Assembly (NCBI GenBank): GCA_021186555.1
Contig: JAJKFL010000007.1
Span: 4,783,249 to 4,847,248, forward strand
DNA from: Reticulitermes speratus
Taxonomy: Eukaryota; Arthropoda; Insecta; Blattodea; Rhinotermitidae
Direction: 5' to 3'
DNA length: 64,000 nt
The notes beneath the pieces are model-generated. The model was not told where the DNA came from and did no database searches. It saw nothing but the letters and a program-made list of their open reading frames with translations. The translations under genes and the position numbers were made by a program. Positions 23,511 to 35,459 of this stretch are shown here, piece by piece; positions within the stretch are counted from its first letter, which is position 1; the number at the start of each line of letters is the position of its first letter.

Positions 23511-23555
23511 AACCCTACATATGTTTCGGCTGCAATACAGTCATCATCAGGGATT
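23511..23555 (-). ncRNA. Type I hammerhead ribozyme motif, complete core
   Basis: Minus strand: stem I strand AATCC, core CTGATGA (C at 23550), stem II GACTG/CAGCC with one A-C mismatch, GAAA (23527-23524), stem III A-U and C-G with loop ATAT, cleavage predicted after A23516, and stem I strand GGGTT (23515-23511) giving five pairs with one G-U. Downstream on the same strand lie AATAAA and GTGCATTTGTTGGT (23472-23492). Confidence 0.68.
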
Positions 23556-25261
23556 CAAAGGTCACGTTCACTTCGCACATTCACTAATCCATTTGGTATC
23601 ACCACACACACACCACCAATGTATGTCAAGTTTCTGTTGACAGTTATAACACTCGCTGTTTCCGTTTATACAACCTTATATTTTAAATGTCTGGCGTAGG
23701 CTGTTTTCGTCTTTGAGTTAAAAGCGTAAAAGGTGATAACACAACGTCATTAAACGCTGTAAATAACTATTACAAATTGTTACAGCGCTCGGACAACTCT
23801 ATTTGTATACAAACAAATTGCCAGCAATTTTTAATAGTTCCAATTGGATAATTAATTCACTTTTTGTACCTTAGTGCACCACTTACCTTTATGCATATGA
23901 CCTTACAAATCATATTTTCACCAATAAACAAACTTGGTGTGTACCTCAAATGGAAACCTACCGTTCAAACATTAGCCCAAAACAAATTAAACCTGCATAA
24001 AAGTACAATAATAAACCCAAAATAGAAACCGTAACCAAAAGACAAGCATTACCAAAAGACGCTTGTGACTTGACGACACTTCTATATATATAGATAGAAT
24101 TAGCGTCACTCAGGGTGTGGTGGACTTATCACCTGGACGTTTGGATGAATTAGATCACATATTTATAAGGACTATCCGTTGTGTATCTCACGGAATTAGA
24201 ATTTTCCTGTGTGTAGTTTCTAGGTTCCTTCTTGCGAACCGTCTCTTGCTGTGTATAGTGTTATGTCGCTCTGAGAGAAAGCACAACCTTGTCACGCCTA
24301 CACAATAAATGCATAATGCACCATTTAGCCGTCATGGTTAACACTTATCTTACATTTCTTCCTCATTAAAATTTTCACGAAAAGCAAATTATGTATATTC
24401 TTCGTCCATTATGCATAGAGATTTAATTGCTAAAGTAAATGTACCAACCTTTTGTCTGCATTTGCACAAAATCATAGAAAGTTTTATGTGATAATTCATT
24501 ATGGCTGCTTTGTTCAAAGTTTTTGTAATTTTTCAGAAGACACTGTCATTTAAATGAGGGTCTTTTGTAGGACATCATCATGTTTCACTGACTAGTACAA
24601 TGAAATGACAAGTAAATTGGACTTTTTTCCATCGTCTTATTATGAGATCAAAACAGGTAGATACTTTGAACCCCTTGCGCTTCTGTCGCCAAGTAAAAAA
24701 AAAATTGAAACATATTTTTTTCAGTCCATTGTATTGAACTAAACTACGTTCTTGGGCCCAGGGGGATCAGCTCAATGCAAGGAACTCAGCAGATTGGGCT
24801 TCGTAATTTTTATTTCTATTTTTTGACCAAAAGCAAGACGATGGAAACAGAACAACAGGCCTCTGTATTTCACCCCAATAACATCTCTTTGTCAGAGACC
24901 CCTAGACTTACCTTAGTACAAGGAAATTCAAACAATATCGTAACCAGTCTGTTAATACAAGTAGCCTACGTGGGATAAATTTATTTCAGTATTTATTCAA
25001 AATTAGTTTATAAGCCTGTTCATTTGCTCTTTCTTGCTGGGTCTTGTTATAATTCCGTTCTAAATTCTGGACTTTATTACAATGTGCCTTCAATATAATT
25101 CTGGTGTAATGTAACGTCAGAAGTGTCTAAAGTTAATTAATAAATTCGTTCACAATTTTCATACTTTTCTGCGAAGATTAATATACAAGATAACAATCTC
25201 GTGTCTTCGTTCTTAATTCAGATGTGTTCCTGGGGATGCTTGCATTTAGGATTCCGTAGTT
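23556..25261. other. Non-coding stretch
   Basis: AT-rich; no gene recognised. Frames at 24117-24308 and 24775-24978 lack domain or splice support. Confidence 0.4.
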
Positions 25262-25900
25262 CAGAGCCGATGCCCAGTGGCCGCGCGGTCTAAGGCGTGG
25301 GTCTGCGGCCGCTCGCTTGCTGGGATCGTGGGTTCGAGCGATCCCATGCCGTGCGGTCTAAGGCGTGGGTCTCGCCGCTCGCTTACTAGGATCGGGTTCG
25401 AATCACCGGGCATGAAAGTTTGTGTGTTAGATTATGACGATAGCATGAAACATAGTGACTAGGACAAAAAGGACTTCAACAGTAAAATGGATCAAAGGGG
25501 AAAACCCACGAATTAATAAAAAAAAAAAAAAAAAATCCCACCGGGGGCATGGATGTTTGTGTTGTGTTTGTTGTAAGGACCGTAGCATGGAACGTAAAGT
25601 GACATGAAGGACGAAAGGATATAAACAGTACAAATGGATCAAAGGGGAAAACCCAGGAATTAATAAAAAAAAATCCCGCTGAGAGCATGTATTTTTTGTC
25701 TCTTGTGTTTGTTGTGTGTTGCCTCTGCGACAGGCTGATCACTCGTTCAGAAGAGTCCTACCGGTTGTGTGTGTGTAATTGTGTGTGTGTGTGTGTTGTG
25801 TGTGTGTGTGTGTCTAATTGTGTGTGATCTAGAAACCTCAACAGTGAGGCGGCCTAGGCCTGGCTTGAGCTGTTGAGCCACAGAAAAAGATATTGTCAGA
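25262..25900 (+). mobile_element. Composite SINE of family A (two heads, repeated bodies)
   Basis: Two tandem tRNA-like heads (about 25270-25345 and 25346-25412, each with GTCTAAGGCGTGGGTCT) precede two copies of an extra body that ends ATGGATCAAAGGGGAAAACCC plus an A run (about 25488-25535 and 25632-25672). The second module starts again at the head-end string TCCCACCGGGGGCATGG. The normal family A body with an expanded GT tract (25765-25825) closes the unit. This is a multi-module chimera rather than a simple insertion. Confidence 0.75.
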
Positions 25901-26949
25901 ATGATAACTGAAGTGGGGCTAGATGGACGGGACATGAGAAATGCCTACAAAATTTATTCGGCAAATATGAAGAGAAGAGATGAAGCTTCGTAATTTACAT
26001 TTGCTCTAATTTTCTGTTACTTGGTGTTCTTTCGTTCGGTATAGTCACCCTGACACTATGTTTATTAGTACTCTCAATCTTCTCTGTATTTGTATGTGCG
26101 AAACAATCTGTAAAGTAGACTGTCTCAGCGTTAAATTTTACAATTTCAGGCGCTAATCCAAGGATACGCACTAAATGTTACTTACAATATTTCCATGAAA
26201 ACTTTTTAAAATAAACTAACAATTAAGTAACTGAATGGATGTTGCTGTATTCACTGAAGACGCCCTCCGTCTGCCTGTCTGTCTGTCTGTCCCTCTCTCT
26301 CAACCTGTGGCTGTGTTTCCGGAATGGAATGCACAAGTAGCAGTTCTTGTTGCACTGGACGATTTGGAACGTCAGACAAGTTCAAGGGCGCTACAAAAAA
26401 CAGAAGTGAAAGGCTGTGGCGAGGCACTGTCCAGAGATAAATTACTCCAATGATTCACCCTGCATCACTTTCTCTGCACCAAATTCAGAACCTAAAATGA
26501 AATATTGATTAAACTCGAGAGCAGGAGAAAATGTTTCTCCGAAATTGTCTGGTATTTTTATCATAGCGGGAGAGCAGCTCTGTTGCAGTGTCAGTCACGT
26601 TGTAATTTAATTCACGCCCATTAATATTAGGATTCGTATGTACCGTTGTAAGAGTAAATCGTGCAATGACAACTTCTTCAGTTTATTCCTTTGGATGACC
26701 TATTTGAAATAAACGGCGAGTTATAATTTTGTGTCGCAGAATGCAGTCCACTGTTTAAGTCTCAAGTACAACGTAGACAGTTCGTAATTTTTGTAGCGCA
26801 AGCTATCAGATCGCCACTCCTTCTGTGTGCGTTCACTTCTTGCAGCTTTTGGACCGTGTGAGCTGTTTTCACTATATCTGGTATAAAGCGAGTAATATTA
26901 GAAGCGGTTTATTTGTTACGTGGCAGATATGTTGCGACTAAAGGTACAA
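25901..26949. other. Non-coding stretch
   Basis: No gene recognised. A short (CTGT)n microsatellite is at about 26271-26291. Confidence 0.4.
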
Positions 26950-27172
26950 AATCCGTGTGGGATTTGTGATGAACAAAATGGCACTGGGACAGGTTTTTCC
27001 CCGAGTACTTCGGTTTTCCCCTGTCAGTTTCATTCCACCGGTGCTCCGTTACACGGAAAAACGGAAAAAAACTAATCATCTTCATCACAGGGTTGCACAA
27101 TAAGCCTAAAGGGCTGCGGTGCGTCTGTAGCATCTGCTGCGGGGCCTTTATCCACAAAAAAAAAGGTAAAAA
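26950..27172 (+). mobile_element. 5'-truncated SINE, family C
   Basis: Contains the family C body (GTGGGATTTGTGATGAACAA through GCATCTGCTGCGGGGCC and an A-rich end) without the tRNA-like head. Confidence 0.75.
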
Positions 27173-27219
27173 AATAAAGTCCCTGGGCTCAATTAAGCAA
27201 TATGTTATCAGTGCATATG

Positions 27220-27424
27220 TAAAGGTAAAGCAAAGGTAAAGCAATCCCTGGACAGGCCCTGAGGCTTGCAGGAATTTGAGGCTCCCAGAATATCTAGACA
27301 ATCGGCACATGAAGGTGATAAGGTTGTCAGCTCAACGCACCGGCCGCCTTTACCCCCCATAAAATATTCCTGATACTCATTTGTGTTAGAGGCTGAGTCG
27401 ACCCGAGGGCCATAGCAGGGCCGA
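27220..27424 (-). mobile_element. 5'-truncated SINE, family B, with target duplication
   Basis: Family B tail and body on the minus strand, truncated before the head. It is flanked by atcagtgcatatg (27207-27219) and atcaatgcatatg (27425-27437), a 13-bp target duplication with one mismatch. Confidence 0.85.
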
Positions 27425-27437
27425 ATCAATGCATATG

Positions 27438-27582
27438 GGGAAGTGGAAATATAGCTCCATGCATTCTTCACCTGGGGATTAGATTTACACCCCGTCCGTT
27501 TTACCTCCAGGGAAATAGTCCCGGGAATCCATGGAGTAGGAGGCTGGGTGGGCTACAAAGTCGGTGTGGGCACTTTGGAGAG
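27438..27582 (-). mobile_element. SINE fragment, family D, joined to the 92-bp array
   Basis: Body of family D (TTTTACCTCCAGGGAAATAG, AGGAGGCTGGGTGGGC). Where the tRNA-like head should follow, the 92-bp tandem array begins instead. Confidence 0.7.
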
Positions 27583-28494
27583 AAAAACGTCTCTTGCCTA
27601 CACTTGAAATTTAACGACGTTTCCTCAGTCGTTCAGCCTGTAACTGGTACACTGCACCGACTGAGATATGCCTATAAAACGTCTCTTGCCTACACTTGAA
27701 ATTTAACGACGTTTCCTCAGTCTTCAGCCTGTAACTGTACACTGCACGACTGAGATATGCCTATAAAACGTCTCTTGCTACACTTGAAATTTAACGACGT
27801 TTCCTCAGTCGTTCAGCCTGTAACTGGTACACTGCACCGACTGAGATATGCCTATAAAACGTCTCTTGCCTACACTTGAAATTTAACGACGTTTCCTCAG
27901 TCTTTCAGCCTGTAACTGGTACACTGCACCGACTGAGATATGCCTATAAAACGTCTCTTGCCTACACTTGAAATTTTAACGACGTTTCCTCAGTCTTTCA
28001 GCCTGTAACTGGTACACTGCACCGACTGAGATATGCCTATAAAACGTCTCTTGCCTACACTTGATATTTAACGACGTTTCCTCAGTCGTTCAGCCTGTAA
28101 CTGGTAACACTGCACCGACTGAGATATGCCTATAAAACGTCTCTTGCCTACACTTGATATTTAACGACGTTTCCTCAGTCGTTCAGCCTGTAACTGGTAC
28201 ACTGCACCGACTGAGATATGCCTATAAAACGTCTCTTGCCTACACTTGATATTTAACGACGTTTCCTCAGTCGTTCAGCCTGTAACTGGTACACTGCACC
28301 GACTGAGATAAGCCTATAAAACGTCTCTTGCCTACACTTGATATTTAACGACGTTTCCTCAGTCGTTCAGCCTGTAACTGGTACACTGCACCGACTGATA
28401 GCTATAAAACGCCTGCCTACACTTGATATTAACGACGTTTCCTCATCGTTAGCTTAAATGTCATGCACGTCTAGATATGCCATAAAACGCCCAA
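27583..28494. repeat. 92-bp tandem array derived from a SINE head (about 10 copies)
   Basis: Successive CCTATAAAACGTCTC starts at 27671, 27760, 27851 and 27943 give a period of about 92 bp. Each unit contains CAGCCTGTAACTGG and CACCGACTGAGATATGCC, which line up with the A-box end of the family D head (CAGCCTGTAGCGAG and ACCGACTACGCTATCCC at 22490-22530). Thus a pol III promoter-like segment was multiplied. The last copies (28390-28494) and one near 27721 carry scattered one-base deletions. Confidence 0.9.
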
Positions 28495-29163
28495 ACATAA
28501 TTTTTGTGGCATTTTGAAATGTTTTAATTGACTTTACGTTGATAGTTTGATTAGGCAGAGTTTACTGTTGTGCGTACTAAGGGGCTGGACAAAGAAGGAA
28601 ACGAACAGGATTAATGTAGCGGAAAACATTAATTTTTTGTAATTTATTTGTCAAATTCAGTATTCATTATGGATTTTAGAGTGTTCGTAGACAGAGAATT
28701 TGCGAGCCGCCAATGGCGAGTGCATTACAGCTTAGCACGAGAATTTTGTCGACTGGATGAACGTACCAGTTTGATGGGCAACGTAATGCTGTATGTGTTA
28801 CAGTTAAGAGCGGGAGCGAAAGTTGCTTGCAGTTTACACACTGTCGATACTAGTCATCGGAGGAAAGAAGTGATATAATCAGACTTTCTACGTTGGCTGC
28901 ACAACAGACAAAAAACTGTTAAGAAGAAACTTGAGTCCTGCTGGAAATCACATATGAAATCTTGCATCGCCCTTGTTCTCGCGAATGTAGAAATTAACAG
29001 ATAGTCTACACTGGGAGGACTGAACTCCGTGAAAGTTGGTCTTCTTCATGAGTTCGCAGTGTTCTTATTACTGCTTGTCAACGCACGAAATATTTCGCTT
29101 GACATGTTGCTGTCATGTTTACAATATTCTGACATGCATGTGTGTACGTACATGAGTGATGTC
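28495..29163. other. Non-coding spacer
   Basis: No gene recognised. Confidence 0.4.
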
Positions 29164-29171
29164 GTCTATAA

Positions 29172-29692
29172 CAGCGGTATTCAACCTTTTTTGTTCGCGT
29201 ACCCCCACATATAATTTCTCTTCAACTTTGTACCCCCAAAGTTGTTGGTGCATAATCCAAGTTATACATAGTCTATAATCTACATCTAAAATAAGTTAAA
29301 TAAATTACTTCCAAAATAATGTATTAAATAATAAATTTTAAATGAGAAAAAGGAGAATCAAGCTATTAAATAAATGTATTATTGCCTATCATATAAAAAT
29401 TAATAAAGGAACAAAGGTATTTTAGCAAAGCAAAATTATAAGCACAATATGGACTCAAATGAAACTAGCCGCCCAGATAAGAATCGCATAAAGGAGAGAG
29501 AGAGAAAGAGAAAAAATGGCGCTCCCAAATCGCATGTCCTTACGTCCGGTCTCTTGTGGCTAACCCTAAATCTGGCCCTGATTATTCACTGTTTATCATG
29601 AAATAATACATATTTTTTTTTTAATTTTACGTACCCCCTAAAATGTCTTCGCTTACTCCCGGGGGTACGCGTACCCCAGGTTGATACCACTG
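29172..29692. mobile_element. hAT-type MITE with 8-bp target duplication
   Basis: Terminal inverted repeats start CAGCGGTATTCAACC on the left and CAGTGGTATCAACC (reverse complement of the right end), followed in both by a GCGTACCCCC segment. Exact 8-bp duplications gtctataa lie at 29164-29171 and 29693-29700. The AT-rich interior has no transposase. An 8-bp duplication and CAG ends fit the hAT superfamily. Confidence 0.88.
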
Positions 29693-29854
29693 GTCTATAA
29701 TTCTTGGTTCTATGGCTTAGACGGCTTCGCTCCTTTGCGTGCGTCATTTCAGCAAGCATTACAGTGGTCCTGTCGTATGTGTAAACTGTACGGCAAACGC
29801 AGCCTTCAAATAAACTGTCGATGGGGATCAAACGTATACCAGTACGGTAATACA

Positions 29855-30163
29855 TGTAAAGGTAAAGCAATCCCTGTACAGGCATTTACAGGCCCTGAGG
29901 CTTCCAGTAGTTTGAAGCTCCCAGATTTCCAGACAATCGGCACTTTAAGGTGGTAAGATTGTCAGTCCTACGCACCGGCCGCCTTTACCCCCCAGGAGAT
30001 ATTCCTGGTACTCATTTCTGTTAGAGGCTGAGTCGACCCCAGGGCCATAGAGCGGCCGAAAGGATTATGTCGATGAAAAATTTCAGTGAACCCATGGGGA
30101 ATCAAACCCGCGACCTTCCGGCTTGTAGGGCGGTGCCTCAACCAACTGCGCCACCGCGTGTCC
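29855..30163 (-). mobile_element. tRNA-derived SINE, family B, full head
   Basis: Minus-strand copy with tail at 29860-29885 and complete head at about 30090-30163 (plus-strand CAACTGCGCCACCGCG is the A-box end; GGAATCAAACCCGCGACC the B-box end). Confidence 0.82.
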
Positions 30164-30711
30164 ATTAGTATAATAGCTCATGTCATCCGAAACTTATTTA
30201 TAGTCTGAAGTGTTATTGTTATTGAATTAAGTGGCTTTTACACAAAACATATTTTACCAATATAGCAAATATAGCCAATATGGTTAATTTAGGCTTGGAT
30301 CTAGCATTATGTTTTAGCAATAACAACTCCTTTCTTTGTCTGTGCGTGAATCTTCTAGGCGGCAGGAACGTTTTGCACTCTTCAAATATTAATTGCACTT
30401 GTACCGCCATTCTCCATGTGCGCTCATAGCGTGCTGCGTAATTATGATCACGCGAATTTTCACCTTTATAGCTACTTATAGTATGCCACTCTTCCTTTCT
30501 TAAATAAGCAGCATATTATTTTAAAAACATATGTTTCTAACATCTGCGTTTCGTGTTAAATTTGCGTTAAATTTTGAAAAATGAATTGTATTTGAGAAAA
30601 TATATACAGTCGTAATTAGGTTTAAAGTAATATATAGGGACGAAAATTAAGATTGTCGGAAAAATTTAATGTCGACCATAATACACAAATTCCTTGAATT
30701 CCGAGGAGTAA
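30164..30711. other. Non-coding AT-rich spacer
   Basis: No gene recognised before the 42-bp array. Confidence 0.4.
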
Positions 30712-31852
30712 GTTTTGAGACAAACGTGCAGACCGACAGACTACACAGGCATGACTGATAGACAAACGTGCAGACCGACAAACTACACAGGCATGACTGA
30801 TAGACAAACGTGCAGACCGACAGACTACACAGGCATGACTGATAGGCAAACGTGCAGACCGACAGACTACACAGGCATGACTGATAGACAAACGTGCAGA
30901 CCGACAGACTACACAGGCATAACTGATAGACAAACGTGCAGACCGACAGATTACACAGGCATGACTGATAGACAAAAGTGCAGACCGATAGACTACACAG
31001 GCATAACTGATAGACAAATGTGCAGACCGACAGATTATACAGGCATGACTGATAGACAAACGTGCAGACCGACAGACTACACAGGCATGACTGATAGACA
31101 AACGTGCAGACCGACAGACTACACAGGCATGACTGATAGACAAACGTGCAGACCGACAGATTACACAGGCATGACTGATAGACAAACGTGCAGACCGACA
31201 GATTGCACAGGCATGACTGATAGACAAACGTGCAGACCGACAGATTATACAGGCATGACTGATAGACAAACGTGCAGACCGACAGACTACACAGGCATGA
31301 CTGATAGACAAACGTGCAGACCGACAGATTACACAGGCATGACTGATAGACAAACGTGCAGACCGACAGATTGCACAGGCATGACTGATAGACAAACGTG
31401 CAGACCGACAGATTATACAGGCATGACTGATAGACAAACGTGCAGACCGACAGACTACACAGGCATGACTGATAGACAAACGTGCAGACCGACAGACTAC
31501 ACAGGCATAACTGATAGACAAACGTGCAGACCGACAGACTACACAGGCATGACTGATAGACAAACGTGCAGACCGACAGATTACACAGGCATGACTGATA
31601 GACAAACGTGCAGACCGACAGATTATACAGCATGACTGATAGACAAACGTGCAGACCGACAGACTACACAGGCATAACTGATAGACAAAAGTGCAGACCG
31701 ACAGACTACACAGGCATGACTGATAGACAAACGTGCAGACCGACAGACTACACAGGCATGACTGATAGACAAACGTGCAGACCGACAGACTACACAGGCA
31801 TGACTGATAGACAAACGTGCAGACCGACAGACTACACAGGCATGACTGATAG
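30712..31852. repeat. 42-bp minisatellite (about 27 copies) fused to a LINE fragment
   Basis: The unit includes GACAAACGTGCAGACCGACA and GACTACACAGGCATGACTGA, with a few point variants (ATAACTGATAG, AAAGTGCAG, GATTGCACAG). The last copy runs without a break into LINE coding sequence at about 31853. The segment CTACACAGGCATGACTGATAG matches CTACAGGGCATGATTGATAG of the intact LINE (coding VLQGMIDR, about 38118-38140 on minus), so the unit grew partly from LINE sequence. Repetitive reading frames through it on both strands are artefacts of the 42-bp (14-codon) period. Confidence 0.95.
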
Positions 31853-32560
31853 GCTAGTTGAAGTTGGATGACGCTCTGGAATGGAAATGAATGTGGGAAA
31901 GGCCAAAGTAATGAGAATCTCAAGGCAAAGGTTTCCAGTACAGATTATGATAGATCAAAAACACGGGAGAATGTGGAATATTTTAAGTTTTTGAGTAGCA
32001 TGACAACAAATGATGCAAGATGTACAGTGAAATCAAATCCAGCATTTCCAAGGAAAAAGCGGCATTCGACAAGTAGGAGGCACTTTCACCAGCTAATTGA
32101 ACTTAAATTTAAGGAAGTAACTAGTAAAGTGCTACATTTGGAGCATAGCTTTGTGTGGTGCCGAAACGTGGACACTTCGGAAAGTAGATCAGAAGTATGT
32201 GGAAAGTTTTGATAATGTGGTGCGGAGAAGAATGGAGAGATCAGTTGGACCGATCGTGTGAGAAATGAAGAATTACTACATAGAGTCAAGGAGGAGAGGA
32301 ATATCGTACATACAATAAAAAGAAGAAAGGTTACTGGATTGGTCACATCTTGCGTAGAAACTGCCTTTTGAAACGCGTGATTGAAGGAAAGATAGAAAGG
32401 AAGAGAAGACGAGGAAGAATACATAGGAAGTTATTGGACGACCTTAAGGAAAATGAAAGATACTGGAATTTGAAGGAAGGACTAGATAGCATTGTCTGGA
32501 GAACATACTTTGGAATACACTATGGCTCTCTCGCAAAACAGACTACGCAGTGAATGAGTC
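31853..32560 (+). pseudogene. LINE ORF2 3' part, frameshifted
   Basis: Homologous to residues from about 230 to the C-terminus of the ORF at 37403-38824. It begins MTDRLVEVG and then meets a stop; later pieces, recognisable in different frames, include GMEMNVGKAKVM, NVEYFKFL, WTDRVRNEE and KLLDDLKENERYW. Frameshifts and stops make it non-functional. It is older and more diverged than the 20878 copy. Confidence 0.85.
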
Positions 32561-32965
32561 AGACCCCATTTCAACATAATGCTTTCAATTTATGTACTTC
32601 GTGAAGGGGACGTACAAAGAGAGATTTCGCTCTGGCCGAACCTGGCTTTTTACTCAGATTCTATACGAATTCCTTTCGGCTGCATGTAGTTTATTGCCCG
32701 GTGCATGAAGCGTGCTATTATGTGATGTGGTCACGTTGAAACATGCCACTTCAAGTTACGGCTCTGTAAGCTTTGTTGCAGTCAAATGCATGCGTGCAAC
32801 AAGGCAAGAGAAAACAGCACCCTAGTGCAAGGCACGTGCAGTGTGAGCTAAACACTGCCAACTGTGTAAGCTAGGGCAATGACAAGTTCTGTACACAAGT
32901 GAGCAAAATGGTGGCATGATTGGGACGTCTGTAGTTCATGTGTAAATGTACTGAAGAGGTTTAGA
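32561..32965. other. Non-coding spacer
   Basis: No gene recognised. Confidence 0.4.
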
Positions 32966-33192
32966 TAAAGGCTTCCGCCGCGATGTTGAAGAGATCTGCG
33001 CTCTTCTGGGATACTACGCAGCGTTGAGTGGTAATCCTTTACCGACGTTTCGGGATAACTATCGGTACCATCTTCAAGGGTCAAGAAGTTTAAGAAGAAA
33101 AATCCTTGAAGATGGGACCGATAGGTTGTCCCGAAACATCGGTAAGGAATTACCACTCGACGGTGCGTAATGTCCCAGAAAAGCGCAGATCA
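32966..33192. repeat. Foldback element, CTTCTGGGAT/CGTTTCGG family, best copy
   Basis: Two arms of about 100 bp. The left one reads GCTCTTCTGGGATACTACGC, GAGTGGTAATCCTTTACC, GACGTTTCGGGATAAC; the right is the inverted copy ending at AGAAAAGCGCAGATC. Each arm contains a hammerhead-like order: TTGAAGA box, a stem such as GGGAC/GTCCC, and CGAAAC, then CGGTAA. The first core position is T instead of C, so activity is doubtful. Confidence 0.7.
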
Positions 33193-35457
33193 AATTTGGA
33201 TATAATTTTTCTTGGAGTCATTCTCTCTCTTGACTTTGTCCATTGTCTCGTGTTTAAAGCTAAAATTAAAACAAAACCTTTCGGGGACAGGATCGGTCCC
33301 CGTCTTCAGGAAGAAAAGAGGGTGGGAAACACCTACTGAGTTTCGTTAGATAAAATGTGTCTTAAACTTATGGAGTAGGGCGGGACCGTTCTTCTTCTCG
33401 AAAGATCGTGTTTCAATTTTGACTTTAAACACGGGACGATAAACAAAGTCCAAATATTGAATTATCCCGAATATGATGTACCATCTTCAGAATGCTATGA
33501 AAATTTACTCTTGGTTGTCTGCACTAAAGTTGTGAGGCGAGTTTAGCGATGGATCTGTTCACCTACTTAATTTGACGCTCAAATTTGCGTTTGGGTTTTC
33601 ATCACATCGGTCTGGCCTTACCCCTGTGTATTCTGTAATGACTTTAAACGTTTAAGGGCGCAAGGTAATGTGTTTTATATAAAGATCCAGTGCGTACCGC
33701 GTAGTAAACACTTTCCAGCTGTTTATAAAAAATAATCGGTTAATATTGTATAAGGCAAAGGTCGCTGTTTGTTTTGAGATCCAAACACAACACATAAACT
33801 ACACTGTGTGACCACAGTGTAGAATTTTGGAATGTTGAACGTGTGGTACATATAGACGCCGCCTAGACTTTAAAGGGTTAGTGACCTTATTATATCCCCT
33901 CGTAACCTTCGCCGTAATGATTTTACTTTCTCGTTTCCATGTACAGTAATCTTGAACGAGTGTTTATCAATGATTCGTATCTCGTTACGTTTGTACAGTT
34001 TCATTCTTTCGTACAGGCCGTCAGTCTCACTCGTATTGATTCACTCACCACACACAAGTTCTCGCATCCATTGGCGCTTGTGTAAGAGATTACAAGAAAA
34101 CATTTACAATTGACAAGCTTGTATCCATTAATTATGTCTTGGGGGAGTTTGTAAAACATCGTAATATTGAGCTTCGCTCTAGGAACAAGAATATTGAGTG
34201 GAACTGGGAAATATTGTTCTAAAGTTTATTGATAGCAGTTTATTAATTACAATGCCCATTGACTGAAGTGTAAGCTGTTCGTTATACATGACCTTTCAGC
34301 AATTAGCTGTATTCCTAGGGTGACATGTCATACTGACAGGTTTTATGTTTTTTTTTAATTTAAGATGAAACAGACGAACTTTTATATATTAGACGCGTAT
34401 TATATCTTAAAGATAATAGTTAAAAACGATAGAAATAATAAATAATACCAATAATATTACTGATATCACGTGAAGACGGGAATGGACCACGCACCGAAAT
34501 GTTGCGTAGGCCCCACACAATGGACAACATGACGCAGATACATTCATCAGTTTTGTCAGAAACATGTCAGTGCACATAAAGATAAATGCAGACCTAATTG
34601 GGTCTTAAAATTATTGTGTGAAACTCTTTCCGATGCGCTGAGTATTTAAATAAAAGTCAGACAAATACTGATTGTGCATTAAGCGATGCCCCGTAGTGGG
34701 ATTAGCATTGCAAGAAAGCGGCTTTATCTGCAAGAAGTGACCATCAGTGTTTATCAGATAGGCAAAATCGCGAAGAATTCACTGGACTTATGTAAAACAT
34801 TGTGATATAAGATCTAGAGTTGTCGTATGCGTACAAACGGGCGATCTTAATATGCACTGCGCAGGAATGCGAACGTTCACCAATGTGCCCTTACAAACTA
34901 GTGGTTATTATTGATGTGCAATAAGTGGGCTGTTCCGTTTTTATTTTAAAAAACTATGGGCTATTTAACTACGCTGCATTAGGTGTGATTTTTTTGTTGT
35001 CTCACGTCAGGTAGAATAACGAGTGCGTACGAGTGTGTTGCATTGAGATGGAATTGAAATTAATTCGTTTTATTCGTAGTTTTTTCTACGCACTCTTCCT
35101 TTTCGCTCTGAAACGTGTAAGATTCTGCATTAATTGCTCTCTAATTAAAACCAGAACTGTTGCAACTTACGTTCAGCCGTGTCCTTTTTTTAAATTCACT
35201 TTAATATTATTGTTGTATCTACGCTGCGGTCTTCCAAACAGTTTCATCGCTTTTACTTTTCAAACGAAATTTTCTTGTAGACCAGTGCTGCCTAGAACGT
35301 ATTTCATTCCTCAAATTTCAGTACGCACGTACTAACGTACATTTGTTATTTTTGAACACAAAACACGTGTATGTTTGGACTTACAAAACCGAGAACGCAT
35401 TATATAATAATTTCAGTCGCGTTAACGCAAAGAAAGCGTTGTAGATCAGAAGACTTG
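33193..35457. other. Non-coding stretch
   Basis: No gene recognised. A stem of GGGGAC/GTCCCC next to CTGAAGA and GAAA lies on the minus strand at about 33280-33312, another hammerhead-like relic; a weaker one is near 34473-34510. The frame at 35033-35335 has no recognisable domain. Confidence 0.4.
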
Positions 35458-35459
35458 TA

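Noticed and set aside
30622..31923. Long 14-residue repeat frames on both strands
   Set aside because: They follow the 42-bp DNA unit and are open on both strands; the array runs into a dead LINE copy.
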